DNA of 64,000 nucleotides. Origin: Cavenderia fasciculata (taxonomy: Eukaryota; Evosea; Eumycetozoa; Acytosteliales; Cavenderiaceae). The notes below the pieces were generated by a model. That model was not told the origin of the DNA, did no database searches, and was given only the letters and a program-made list of their open reading frames with translations. Below are positions 31,426 to 44,149 of the stretch, piece after piece. The stretch lies in contig NW_004457737.1 in assembly GCF_000203815.1 (NCBI RefSeq), positions 2,108,001 to 2,172,000 on the forward strand, read 5' to 3'. The position numbers and the translations under genes are program-made. Position 1 is the stretch's first letter; every line of letters begins with the position of its first letter.

Positions 31426-34316
31426 TTATGGCCATAAAACTAAAAAAGTATACTATTGTGTTGGGCATTGTTTTTTTTTTCAACAAAAAAAAAAAAGTGT
31501 TAACACATACCTATGGTTCCTCTTCTTTCCCGAAGAGATCCAGCTCCATTGCTGTAACTATGACTGTTTCGTGTGGATGTTGTTTTCCATGATAGGTTAT
31601 TGTCGTCGGTGGTTGTGGTTGTGGTGGTCGTGGTGGCGATCGTGCTACTGGTAGGCGTGCAAGGTGGCGATTTGGGTGTTGTATTGGCTGAGTTTATGAA
31701 AGATGATGATGATGATGGAGAGGAGGACAAAGGAGGTGATAGAGCCGCAGCGGTGGTGGTGGTAGGTGTTATTCTTGGGGAGACACTATTTGCTGGAGAT
31801 TTCGATCCGTCTTTTGATCTCGATACAAATGGTTTGGAAATATTGAGATTAAGGACTGTTGCCATTTTCTGTAATCTTGATACCCTCACTTGTTGTGTCG
31901 TTGTGGTAGCAGTGATGGTGTTGGTGTTGGTGTTACTATTTATAGATGAAATGGATGACGTGGATACTGTCAATGGATTGATTGGTGTTACATTGTTGGA
32001 AGAGGACATGTCTGATGACATCGATGGTTGTGGAGGTGATTCATTTAAAACTGAATCCATACTTTCATTGGATGATGAACAAGATTGTTGTTGGGGTGAC
32101 GATAAAGAAGAAGTGGTGGAAGCAGAAGAAGAAGAAGAAACATGGTTTGGGTGTTGATATAAATCTTGGTTAATAGAAGGTCTTCTCCTCACACTATATC
32201 CTGATGATTGAGTCAGAGTAGTAAATGGAGTGTTGATCATTGAACTACTATCAGACAATGTTGAGCTTGATACAAAACTGGCAATTGTATCAACTGATTC
32301 CGATGTTGTAACAATCTCTGATGATACTGTACAATAATTGGTTGAATATGTGTCATCTGCCTGTTGTTGTTGTTCTTCTATTTGTTGTTTCACTTCTTCC
32401 TCTTCCTTTACATTTTCATCTTCAATCATTGGTTTTTGTTCCAGCTCTAATTCCATTTCCAATTCTTGATCTAATTGTTTTTCAAATTGTTTTTTGTTTG
32501 GTTCCATCATTGCAACCTTTTTACTATTTAACTTCTTTTCACGTTTCTCTCTCTTTTCTTCTTCCTTTCTAATCTTTTTGATTTCCTTGTCCAATATCTT
32601 TTGTGAGTTTCGTTGGTCACGTTTATTCATAAATGAAGTGGTCTTGGATGCATCTCTCTCGGCTTGTTGAGTAGACTGAATAAAAGTGATGGTTGATGAA
32701 CTAGTCACCCATTTTGAAGGGTCTGATGTCTGCTCGTCATCTGATGGACTACCACTACCACTACCACTACTGCTAGACTGGGTACTAGTCACCTCGGGTA
32801 CATGTAACAGGTTGTTTTGGATATCCTGCAGACACTCCTTTGATGGCTTTTTATACAACTTTGGTTTAATTCGTTTTGGTGTATAATAAGTATTGGTTAT
32901 AGCAGTTGGCGACGCTTGAATAACCATTGAATCACCAGACGATGAAAATAACTTGGAGTCTGCTCTAACTGGTATTGATCGATTGGCTGAACCAATCACC
33001 ATTCCATTTATATTCATATTTGGAGTTAAAAAGGATGAATCTGTCTTTCTCAACATTCCATTTGTATTTGGTAAAATATAAGGTGAACCATTACCAACAC
33101 TTAATTTTCTTTCCATCGTATAATTAATTGGACTATTATTACTATTATTATTATTACTATTACTATTATTTGAATCAGATGATTTAATTGATATTGGTGG
33201 CATTGATTTATGTTTCATTTTCATATTATTATTATTATTATTTGGTTGTTGTAATTCTTTGGATGATGGTTGAGGTTGAACAACTGGAACTGGTTGTTCC
33301 AAAGTATTATTTTGATGTTTTTGGAAATGAATTTGATTTGTTTCATCTATTAGATAATCAAATATACCTTCAATACCTTGATCGATGATATCTGGTGGAG
33401 GTAGTATAATTGGATTACCATAGATTTCAAATATAAATAGAGTTAATTCGGCCACTTGAACTGGAATGATATCTATTTGATTATTTGTTATATACAATTC
33501 TTTTAATCCAGTCATCTTGTTTATATCTTTTGGTATACCACTAATCTTGTTGTCTGATAAATCCAAACATTGTATATTATTTAATGTTAATAATACATTT
33601 GGGAATTTTTTTATCCTACAACAATTTAATTGATCAAAATCAAACAAATTAATTAAATTATTTTCAAAAATAATAATATTATTATTAATTTTTTATAGTT
33701 TACATACTTATTTCTAGATAATTTAACATTTGATAGATTATTTAATTTCTTTAATGATTTTGGTAATTTTTTAATCCTAAAAAAAAAAAGAAAATAAATA
33801 AATTGATTGGTTGATTGATTGATCGTTATTTACATACTTGTTATTATCTAGATTCAATGTAGTAAGTGAATTAAAATGAAAGAAATAATCATCTGGGATA
33901 GTTGTTATTTGATTATTTGTACTTTGGAATGACTCTATACGATCCTTTTCACATGGTAATTTTGAAGGTAACTTGGTGAGATCTCTAGATGAAAAGTCCA
34001 TTATAATACCTCCAAGTTCACCATTGGATATTGTACCCATTGACATTTCTGAACAATTGGAAATATTCGATATATCAGATAATGATGATGACGATGAAAA
34101 TGGTGTAAATGTATAGGTTGAAGTAGATTGAGGTGAAGATAAATAATTGGTTAGCGAATGATTACTAAAATGGTATGGATGATGTGATCCATTATTATTG
34201 ACATTATTATTATTAATCTCTTCATTGGCAGTTGCCATTGTTATTATTTCTTGTTGTTGTTGTGGGGTTGTTATTATTGTTGATGATGTGGTACTAATAC
34301 TAGATTCCATCATCAT
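31426..34316 (-). CDS. Leucine-rich repeat protein with long low-complexity tail
   Basis: Four exons (33838-34316, 33708-33776, 31511-33615, 31426-31439) give 888 aa. The N-terminal 100 residues are Ser/Asn-rich; about 105-260 carry at least five leucine-rich repeats of the 23-residue type (for example LPKSLKKLNNLSNVKLSRNK). The 69-nt exon 2 encodes exactly one repeat, and both flanking introns interrupt at the same phase and repeat position. After the LRRs come 600 residues of Ser/Thr/Gln/Glu-rich sequence with basic and acidic patches. The last exon is only 14 nt and adds VLWP-stop; its acceptor is good but its small size makes it the least certain part. A protein-interaction scaffold is likely; partners unknown. 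Confidence 0.82.
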
Positions 34317-37300
34317 GTTTGTTAAGATTTATGGATGGGAGAAAAAAAAAAAAACAAAAGTGAAACCGGAAAACGGGAAAAGGAATGAATGATGTATGTA
34401 ATTAAATTTAATATAGGTGTAGGGATGACAAGGATGAGTAGTAGTAGTAGTACAAATAAAAAAAGTTGTAATATATATAAAAAAAATATATTTAATAAAT
34501 TTAAAAAAGGATTGGACAAGTTTGAGGTCGCGATGATGATGATGATGATGAACTCGGAAAAGTAGGAGGAGGAGGAACGAACAAACAGTTGTCTGTCTTG
34601 TGTCTACTGTTGTTGTTGTTGTTGTTGTTATAGTTGATAGTTGATTGTTAGTTTAAAACAGCAACTACAACTAGTACCACTGTTGTTTTCCAAATCAATC
34701 AAGAATCTAGCAAAGCAGAAGATTGGCCGAATGGCTAGCTGATTTGACTGGACGATGCTTATAATCCTATCGATTATTACTAGTAGTATAGTGGGTGGGG
34801 GTATTTGATGAATTTGATAGAGTGATTTAATTTCCAGCCAAAATAAGAACAACCAACTCATAAAACACAATTTAACATAATGAGTATTTCATCAATCGAT
34901 CTAGTATAGAGGTAGATAGTGAGGTGGAGGAGGAGTAGCAGTGTGGTTATGGATATTTAAATATTTGTGATAATTGATGATGATGGAAACATTAAAAAAA
35001 AATAGTTGGTTGCGAAAAGAAGAAGAAGCTAAACAACAGCAAAAATAAACAATCTAATGGCTGTGTGTGAGACAGACACAAGATGCAATTGACAATACTA
35101 AAATAATCGCGTCTGTGTGTCGGTCTGTCTGTCCTGACTGTCTGTCTGTCCTGTCTCTCTGGCACTGTAGTATATATCGTCGATTGAAAAAAAAGATGTA
35201 GTCTAGAATGATTATTTGACAAAAAAAAAAAAAAAAAACAAAAAATCACAACAGATATCTTGTGTTTGTTATTGGTTGGATTTGACTGTCATGTATCGAG
35301 CAAGTCAAGAGTGAGTGATAGAGAAAAAAAAAAAAAACTGGGGGTTTGATTATTTGGGTTGGGATGGGAAGGAAGGAGGAAGATTGTTTTTGTGAACTCT
35401 ACTAGGGTAGGGTGAGAGGTGAGGGAAAATTGCAAAAGATTTGATAGATTGTGATGTTGATGTTGATGTTGATAATTGGATGATCAAACAGACGGAAAAA
35501 AAAAACACAGTGACTACAATTTAATTTAAATTAAATTGAATTAAACCAAATTAAAATTTGGACGACTCTAACATATAATAATATATTATGTATGTATTGT
35601 GTTTGGATGAAAATATAATATATAAACCCAAAAAGACAATTTATACACCACACAAAAACAAGACAGAGGCAGTACAACATGTACTATGGATTAATATATA
35701 TATTTTGTTGTCTTACTTCTTGTTCTTTTTCTTCTCATCCTCCTCCTGTGATCCACAAAACTACTGGATGGATTAAAACAAATTAATTATTTTCAGAGAC
35801 GCATATTATTGATGTTACCCTGTTGTTGTTTTTGTATATCAAAAGGCTGCAAGGGGTAGTAGTAGTAGAAAGGAATCATCACCAACATGTTATGTTATGT
35901 TATTTCTATTCTATTCTTTTTTTTGTAAAACTGTGATTGATTTCCCAACCACGATATACAAAAAAAATCAAGAGCAGTGGAGGAGTGGTTATGACTTTGA
36001 TGATGGTTGGTATTATTGGTATATATATATACATGTAATGCTGATGGGTATTTAATGGATAAATAAATATAAATATATAAACACTTTATATTCGTGAACA
36101 GAGGAGAGGAGAGGAGAGGAGAGGAGTGTTTAAATTGTTTGGTTTCGCACTCTCTCACATCCGATGGTTTTTATGATCATCAACAATTATAATTATAATC
36201 ATCGGTCGGTTGGAAAGGATCCAAGATATTAAATCAATATTATTATTATCGATGGATGGATATGGGGTGGGTTTTTTTTGAATTTGTAACCAATTCGTGT
36301 ATGTGTGTGAGTGATTTAAAACAACATAGAGATTATCTCATCCACTTGTTACTCCATCTCCTCTTTTTCTCTCTTGAATCAAGTGTTGTTGCCATTTTTG
36401 TTGTTGTTGTTATTATAATATTTTATAAACTTTTGCATAATCATATATGATGATAGATAGCTAGCTATTCCTTTATCCTGTTTCCATTTCATACCATAAT
36501 CATTCTTTTTCTTCTCTGACACCAACATCTTGTTTTTCCAAATTTAAAATAAAAACAATAGAAAAGGGGAATAAAATAGTAGTAGTAGTAGTATATAACA
36601 ACTCTGTTACTGTTGCAGAGTTCAACAAGAGTTACTATAAATCATGATTTGATTTTTTCAACAAAATCAATTAATTTAACTCACCCTATCTACCCACCAC
36701 CACCACCAATTTTGAACTGTTGTATATATTGTGGGGGTGATGTTATTTTTGTCTGTTGGTAATTTTGACTGTGAGTGATTATGAATGATCAAACCAAATC
36801 ATCTTTCCGTTTCCCTGTTTGTTTGTGTTGTTGTTGTTGCTATAAAATGTTGTCAATCTATAGATAGATCCATCCATTATTTAATTTTGTTTTTACCTTT
36901 GAACAATGATGTTGGTACTGATACTGATGACTCTATTACCATGTTATTAGATTTGATGTTAGTTGATTTTTAGATTTTGAGAGACCAACAATGAAATGAT
37001 TTTAAAAATTACTACTAACTACTACTATTTTACACTATTATTATTATACAATTTAATATATTATTACTATTATTATTATAACATTATTATTAATTACTTT
37101 GGTGAAGGGTGTGTTTTATGATTATTTATTTTAAAAGTACAATTGTTATTAATTAATATGAGGGAGATTATTATTATAACTTCTCTCTTTTGGTTATAAT
37201 TATTATTAAGGTTGACAGAGTGTTGATGACATTTATTTATTTATTAACAGTACTCTAAAAATTTTTAATGATGTAAATGCAGCAGCATCTGGCAACTTTC

Positions 37301-37807
37301 TTTCTTTCCTTCCTTCTTTTCCTTTTTTTGATGATCATGGAACAGGAGAAACAAAGAGATGTGCAAGGATATGGGTGGGGGTGAGCTGCCAAGATTGAGT
37401 GTAGGTATGAGTAGTAGTAGGGTAGTAGGTAGGTAGGAGATGGGGATAATAGTAGTAGTGTGGAGGATAACCTGATCATAGACCCCATCATCATCATTAT
37501 GATCAATCACCAAGAATGAATGACGTGTGGTAAACCACTACCTAACCCTTCCATCCATGGATGGTTGTTGTGTTTTTGTAAAGCTTGGTGGGTGGGTGTT
37601 TAAAGTAAATTAGGAGTAAAATCTGGCTTACTTTGAATTATTAAGTTGTTTTGATGTGGTCTTGTCTTGTTTAATTAATTATCTTTTTTTTTCGTTGAGG
37701 ATAAAACTCTCTCTTTCTTTCTTTCTTGCTGATGTCAAATAAAATATTAGATAGATTGATAGAACAGAGTGTTTGGTGGGTTTGAAGATGATAAAAAAGA
37801 TAAACTA
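34317..37807. other. 3.5-kb stretch without a recognised gene
   Basis: The largest gap in the window. It holds simple repeats: ATG/GAT near 34535-34552, TTG near 34612-34627, TCTG/TGTC near 35110-35160, GAGGA near 36101-36126, AGT near 36578-36592. No open frame longer than about 90 codons has coding composition on either strand. It lies 5' of the LRR gene, so it may be its regulatory region, or it may hold non-coding RNA genes that cannot be seen without expression data. Confidence 0.5.
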
Positions 37808-38059
37808 CTATACTTTACAAACGAGTATCATCTGAGACTCTCTGGGGTTGAGTGAGGATTCCTCAAATGCCTTATCCTGTTTCCTGCCCGCGGGATAAAC
37901 CATTCTTTCGGCTGAAAAATGAATTATCGTCGTTTTTCCTTTAATCTCCTGACAGATATTTGAAATTGTCGGGACAGTTACGATAATGGGTTTGTAAAAT
38001 TGATTGAACACTTGATCTTCATCTAAAACGAACGAATTTAATTTAAACTGTTTATCCAA
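37808..38059 (-). other. Unassigned 83-codon open stretch, possible gene remnant
   Basis: An 83-codon frame with ordinary, non-repetitive amino-acid composition (for example KPIIVTVPTISNICQEI) and higher GC than its surroundings, but no ATG; the only nearby ATG is followed at once by an in-frame TGA. A separate 31-codon plus-strand frame at about 38188-38283 (MKDPKPSLQEEYDDDYYYPV) is also unassigned. Either could be an exon of an unrecognised gene or a fossil. No family recognised. Confidence 0.2.
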
Positions 38060-38327
38060 TCAATTCATTTTTACTTTGGGAATCCTCGCGAGTGATGTTC
38101 ACTAATCCAAAGGGCAATCGAGCGAGCGAGTTATGTTTGTAAGGGTTAGGGTATGGCTCGTTTCCAATCGATTTGGTTTGGAACCCAATGAAAGATCCAA
38201 AACCATCTTTGCAAGAAGAATATGATGATGATTATTATTATCCAGTTGCAAAAGATACTTTTAAAAATAATAATATTGATTGATTGACTCTTCTTTTATT
38301 CTTTAAAGAGGTTTAACTTTTGACTTT

Positions 38328-38505
38328 TTAATTTTTCTTTTGTTTCTTGACTGATTTGGTTGATTCTTTCTTTGTTCTTTTAGTTGATTTACCATTTTTC
38401 TTTTCTTCTTCTTGATCTGATTCTTCAGACTCTGATTCTTCCTCCTTTTCTTCCTTTTCTTGTTTTTTAGATTTCTTTTCTTTCTTTTCTTTCTTTTCTT
38501 CCTTT

Positions 38506-38537
<32 letters not shown>

Positions 38538-40184
38538 ATCTTCAGATTCTTCTTGTTTTTTAGATTTCTTTGTTGATTTCTTCTTTTCTTGAGCTGCCTT
38601 TTCTTTTTCTTGTTGTTTTAAAAAGGCTTGATGTTTCTTTTCAACCTCTTCCTTTAATTTTAGAGCTTCCTTTTTGTCCTTTTCAATGGATTTGGCGTCC
38701 AACTCTGTAAGGGTGAGCTTGAGATCAGCCTCTTCTGGGAATACTTGGGTAGCACTGCCAAAGAATCTATTGACCCAAGACGAGACATAACGAGTAATGT
38801 CAATATCTGGATGATTTGGATAGAACTTGTAGATCTTGGCATTACGGAGATTCTCTCTATCCTGTTCAGACATATCGGCAACTTCTTGGTGGATGGCATC
38901 GAATCTAGTCTTTTCAATGGCTCTAAGACGTTCAAATTCCTTTTTGAGTTCAGCCTTGAGTTCATCGCCATCAAACTCAATCTCTGGATGATCGTCTTCA
39001 AACTCTTCAATAAAAGCAGATGGACTATCAACTTGCTTGTCATAGTTGATCTCGATGGTGATGTGAGTCTTGACTTGATTTTCTTCCTTTTCTTCTACTT
39101 GAGCTGCGTCGGTAGCCTTTTTAGATGGTCTTCCTCTACCTCTTGGTTTAGTGTCTGTTGAAGTTTCTTTCTCTGTAGTCTTTTTCTCGGTTGTCTTTTT
39201 CTTTTCCTTTTTCTTGTCTCCTCCTTTAGTCTTTTCTTGTTCAGCGGCAATGGCAGCGGCGATTGCTTCAGCAGCTTCCTTTTTCTCTTGGATCTTCTTG
39301 TCGTGGTATTCTTGTGGATCCTTGAGCTTAAAGTCCATGTTGAACTTGACAGACATGACGGGGTTTGGTTCGACGAGCTTTCCGACAACTTGTGGCAAAC
39401 GCACAAATGGTAAAAGGTATTGGAGTTCTACGAGTTGTTCTTCCGACATCTTGTTGGTCTTTGTCGAACGTGTCTTCCACTGCAATGTTTGGATTGGCTT
39501 TTTGTATTTGGTAAAATCAAAGTTTACGAGTTTGGAACGGACGTAGGGTGTCCATTCGAGTTTGTATGTAGACATGTCATAGATCTCTTCGTGTGTCGAT
39601 TGAATCGATGCCTTGCAAATCTTGTTGGGTGGTGCTGTCAAACAGTCAAACACAACAATGTATGGGATGTTCATACTGTCCTTTGATGTCTTGCCAACGA
39701 TTGGTTGTGCACCCATAAACATATAGATGGGATGATCGAGATCAGAAAGGAAACCTTCCTTTAACTCTTGGTTTAATGACTTGAATTCCCAATCTTCATC
39801 CAATATAGAATCCCATGTCTTTACTTCAAATCCAATTGGTGTCATATCTCTCCAATCCTAATTAAATATAGAAAAGTAATATTATATTAGCTGACTTTGT
39901 TTCATCATTCTTTTTCTTTATTTATCCTTATCTCTACATACGACTTTCTTTAACTTATTTTGAAAAGCGATGCTAGCCTTTGAAGGAGCTCTTGGCTTTG
40001 CAGTTGTGCTGCTCTTTGGTGCAGCAACAGTAGTAGCATCCTTCTTGACACCTGCTGCCTTTTTGGGTGCACCTTTCTTGCCTGTCTTTTTCTCTGCTAC
40101 TTCAATAGATGGTACAACTACATCCTTTGTTGATGTAGTCGAAGTAGTAGAAGTAGTTGAGGTAGTGTCTTCCTTGGTATCCAT
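38328..40184 (-). CDS. AT-hook-containing, Lys/Glu-rich nuclear-type protein
   Basis: Two exons (39942-40184, 38328-39857) give 590 aa. Order: a Thr/Ser-Lys/Ala-rich N-terminal 80 residues; a folded region at about 80-270 beginning DWRDMTPIGFEVKTWDSI that I cannot assign; a Lys-rich linker with one AT-hook core (KPRGRGRPSKK); a second folded part with ITRYVSSWVNRFFGSA; and a tail of about 120 residues with alternating Glu and Lys runs likely to form a charged helix. The AT-hook binds the minor groove of AT-rich DNA, so a chromatin or transcription role is likely, but this is inference. Transcribed divergently from GlnRS. Confidence 0.75.
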
Positions 40185-40550
40185 TATTATTTATAAATGA
40201 TCGAAAATAAATAAATAACTATAAAAATAGTGATCAATGAGAATGAACATTCAAAACAGCCAACTACTCTGCTTGTTCACTCGACCCCAAAAAAGTTAGT
40301 CGTTAAGACCAAAAATTAAAAAATTTAAAAAATATTTTTTTTTTCTCAGACGAGACGTACTTCAAATTAACCTACCCCCAACTCTCACCACCACTTTAAG
40401 ATTTGTTTATTCGGACCATTTTCCTCATTTCTTTTACTATTAGTAACCTATTTATACTTTAACTATTCTCAACTTTATTTTATTTATATATACATCATAC
40501 AATAAATATAGATAGATAGTTACTATAACTAAAGAGATAATAATTACAGA
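40185..40550. promoter_or_regulatory. Divergent promoter region between AT-hook gene and GlnRS
   Basis: 366 bp separate two start codons on opposite strands. Contains T-rich and A-rich tracts typical of dictyostelid promoters; no specific element recognised. Confidence 0.5.
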
Positions 40551-43019
40551 ATGCCACCAAAAGTAATAGACGAAGAATTAGTTAAAAAGTTTTCAGCTCT
40601 TGGGTTAGACCAAACCAAGGCAAAGGAAGCAGCTGGTAATGCCAACATTGCAAGCACATTGAGTGAAATCATCAAAGAGTCTGGTCTAGAGGGTACATGC
40701 GACAAGTCGGTCGGTGTGATTCTCTATACTTTGGCCACCAAGTATCCCGCCAATGCACTCCGTCACAGACCACAATTGTGCTCTGACGTTGTTGCCAAGC
40801 GTGTCACCAACATCAACTTGCAAGTGTGTCTCGAATATTTGCGTATGGCTGCCAACGAACCACTCAACAAGGAAGAGTATGTTGAAAAGTGTGGTGTCGG
40901 TATTGTCATCTCTCGTGACCAAGTACGTGAGGCTGTCGACACCTACGTCACTGAAAATATCAACGATCTCAAGGAAAAGAGATACCGTATCAACATTGGT
41001 CAATACTTGTTGCAAATCAAGGATCGTCTCAAGTGGGCCGATCCAAAGGAGATCAAGGAAGAGGTAGACGCAAAGATTCTTGCCGTTCTCGGTCCAAAGA
41101 CTGAAGAAGACTCCAAGCCAGTTGCCAAATCACCATCAACTCCAAAGGAACCTAAAAATGCTGCCAATACTACTACCACCACCACCAATGCCAAGGAAGA
41201 AAAGGAAGTTTCAACCATTACTTTCCCAGATCCAAAAGAAAATGTTCAAAATACTCCAGATATCTTGGCAACTCATTTAAAGACTACTGGTGGACAAATT
41301 ATTACTCGTTTCCCACCTGAACCAAATGTAAAACAAATATACATTATATAATCTGTTTATATTTATTAACCTTTTTTTATTTATTTATTGTTTTTAGGGA
41401 TATTTACATATTGGTCATGCTAAAGCAATGCATTTAGATTTTGGTTATGCAAAGAAGAATGGTGGAAAATGTTATCTTCGTTTTGATGATACTAATCCAG
41501 AAAAAGAAAGTCAAGAATATATTGATTCAATTATTGATGTAAGTGATAGAGATGGAGAAGAGAGAGATAGAGATTAAATGACTAATATGTACATTTGTTA
41601 ATTTAGTCTGTAAAATGGTTAGGACATGAACCATGTGAAATTACCTATTCATCACAATATTTTGATGAATTGTATAATTTAGCAATTGAATTGATCAAGA
41701 GAGGACATGCATATGTTTGTCATCAAACCGCTGGAGAGATTAAAGAGGGACGTGAAAAGATGCTCGATTCACCATGGAGAAACCGTTCAGTCGAAGAAAA
41801 CTTAAAGTTATTCGAAGACATGAAGGACGGCAAGTACGAAGAGGGCAAGGCTATTTTACGTATGAAGGGTGATATGAAGCACGCCAACCCATGTATGCGT
41901 GATCTCATTGCCTACCGTATCAAGTACCACGCTCATCCAGTCAGTGGTGACAAGTGGGTCATCTACCCATCATACGACTATACTCATTGTTTGGTCGACA
42001 GTTTGGAGAACATTACTCACTCGTTGTGCACACTCGAGTTTGAAGTTCGTCGTCTCAGTTACAACTGGTTGATTGACGTACTCGGCTTGTACCGTCCAGT
42101 TGTCTGGGAGTACGCCCGTCTCAATCTCACTCACACTGTCTTGTCCAAGCGTAAGATCATCACCCTCGTCAACACCAAGGTTGTGTCGGGCTGGGATGAT
42201 CCCCGTCTCTCGACATTGAATGCCTTCCGTCGTAAGGGATACACTCCAGAGTGCATCAATGCCTTTTGCGAGACTATTGGTGTCACCCGTACCAACAACA
42301 CCTCGCTGCCATACGAATTGCTCGAGTTCCACGCCCGTCAAGATCTCAACGACAAGGCTACCCGTGCTATGGTCGTCTTGGACCCAATCAAGGTTGTCAT
42401 TACCAACTTCCCAGAGGGCACCACCGACGACATCCGTGTCGCCAACATCCCACATCTTGCCGACGCTGGCCACCACACCGTACCATTCTCAAGCGTCGTC
42501 TACATTGAGCGTGCCGACTTCCGTATGGTCGACTCGTCCGACTACTTTGGTCTCGCCCCCAACAAGGAGATCCTCCTCAAGTACGCCTACAACATCCGTT
42601 GCAATGAAGTCATCACTGACGCTGCCGGAAAGGTCACCGAATTGCGTGTCACCTATGACAAGACCAACGCCAACAAGACCAAGGCTATCCACTGGGTCTC
42701 CTCACGACACGGTGAAGCCCCCGTCCCAGTCGAGATCCGTCTCTACGACCATCTCTTCCTCGATGAAGACCTCGGCGACGATTGGTTGCAAAAGATCAAC
42801 CCCAAGTCACTCGAAGTCATTCCAAATGCCGTCGCCGACGTCACTGTCCTCGGATCAAAGACATACACTAGATTCCAATTCGAAAGAACCGGTTATTTCT
42901 GTTGCGACAAGGACAGTACCGATAGCAAGTTGGTCTTTAACAGAATCACCTCTCTCAAGGAAAGTAAGGAAAAACCAGGTAACAACAAACCTGATCCAAG
43001 AAAGAAAAATAGATCTTAA
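40551..43019 (+). CDS. Glutaminyl-tRNA synthetase, cytosolic
   Basis: Three exons (40551-41327, 41398-41538, 41607-43019) give 776 aa. Residues 1-190 are the eukaryotic GlnRS N-terminal domain, followed by a Lys/Thr-rich hinge. The class I catalytic core starts at the exon 1/2 junction with [20 protein letters not shown] (HIGH motif) and continues with [30 protein letters not shown] and the KMSKS-equivalent VLSKRK; two beta-barrel anticodon-binding domains follow. It charges tRNA-Gln with glutamine using ATP, and a high glutamine demand is plausible in a proteome with long Gln runs. The third exon has strongly C-ending codons, fitting high expression. Confidence 0.97.
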
Positions 43020-43243
43020 ATCAAAATAATATAGATCTATTTTATTGGTCGATGCATTTTTGTCATTACCATTAAACAACAACACATTTACTCTTTATTA
43101 CTCAAATTAAATAAATAATTTAATTTAATTTAATAATACATATTTTATTTACGTATTGATTGGTTGGAAGTCTTCACAATGCCGGGTTTAAACAAAAATT
43201 AATTTTCATCTTCATATGCATTCATTGCAATCATAGAACACAA

Positions 43244-43745
43244 ATGAGTGATAATAATAAGAATGAAGTAATAGTAGTAGAAGAAGATACAACACCAAAA
43301 GTAGAAACTAAATACTTGTACATGCCAGAGATCAAAGATGATTATGATCGAGCAAAGTTCTCATTAGTATCTGATTTCCCAGCATGCTATCAAACCATCG
43401 ATATGGCAATCGAATGCAATCGTAGTCATGGAGTAGCACCAGATGTTTTAATTAAACCTTGCAAAGAGATACAAGGCCATATGAGGTTTTGTCTACTTAG
43501 TACTTTTTGCCCGAAACAAGCTTCACTACTTGTTGATTGTATGAAAGGAAGAATACCCCTAGATGAACAACAACCTATACCAAAGAATTGTTTAAAATTT
43601 GTATGATCAACAAGAGAATATTGAATGTTATATTATATTGATATATTTGATTATTCTATTATTATTATAGTGGAATGACTTTGATTCTTGTTTAGGTAAA
43701 GCAACAGATGACTTTGAAACAAAAAATAATCCATTAAAGAAATAA
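43244..43745 (+). CDS. Four-CX9C (double CHCH-type) protein, probably mitochondrial intermembrane space
   Basis: Two exons (43244-43600, 43671-43745) give 143 aa. Eight cysteines form four exact C-x9-C motifs: C48-C58, C73-C83, C89-C99 and C116-C126; the fourth is completed only across the intron. The linkers are 14, 5 and 16 residues. Proteins with CX9C pairs fold as helical hairpins held by disulfides and enter the mitochondrial intermembrane space through the Mia40 relay. The quadruple arrangement is best known from complex I subunit NDUFA8, but the sequence outside the cysteines gives me no firm orthology, so it could be another assembly factor. The acidic N-terminus has no presequence, as is usual for this class. 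Confidence 0.8.
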
Positions 43746-44149
43746 ATGATAATCAACATAATGGTTTTGTGTGTATTTATAAATAATTATATATTTATTT
43801 ATGAATTGTTAATAATATTAATAATTTAGGAAGGATAAGATCGATCTGTCTTATCAATCTTAATATTTTTTTTGATCTGGAGTGATGGTGGATGATGGAT
43901 GATTGAACTTGTCCAAGATATCTCTTGGGTTGAATGATGATTTATAATCGATTGCTATGATATCTCTTTCTCTTTTGTCGTTTTGATCAATACAGTCGAG
44001 TTTGTTTTATTTACAAATTATATTGTTGGTTGGTTGGTTGTATTATGATATGATACCATCATATCTATAATTGCTTTTCTTTCTTTTATATTCTTTTTTA
44101 AACGTATTTCATTTTCTTTTGTTTCTCTTCTTCTTCTTTTTCTTTCTTC
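43746..44149. other. Intergenic, no gene seen
   Basis: The gap between the 3' ends of the CX9C and Rpb9 genes, which are convergent. AT-rich, no structure recognised. Confidence 0.55.

Noticed and set aside
37255-37513. Overlapping minus-strand frames of about 80 codons
   Set aside because: Derived from GATGAT and AGT-type simple repeats, no conserved features.
38128-38152. GGGTTAGGGT as an internal telomere-like repeat
   Set aside because: Only one and a half units; insufficient for a telomeric relic.
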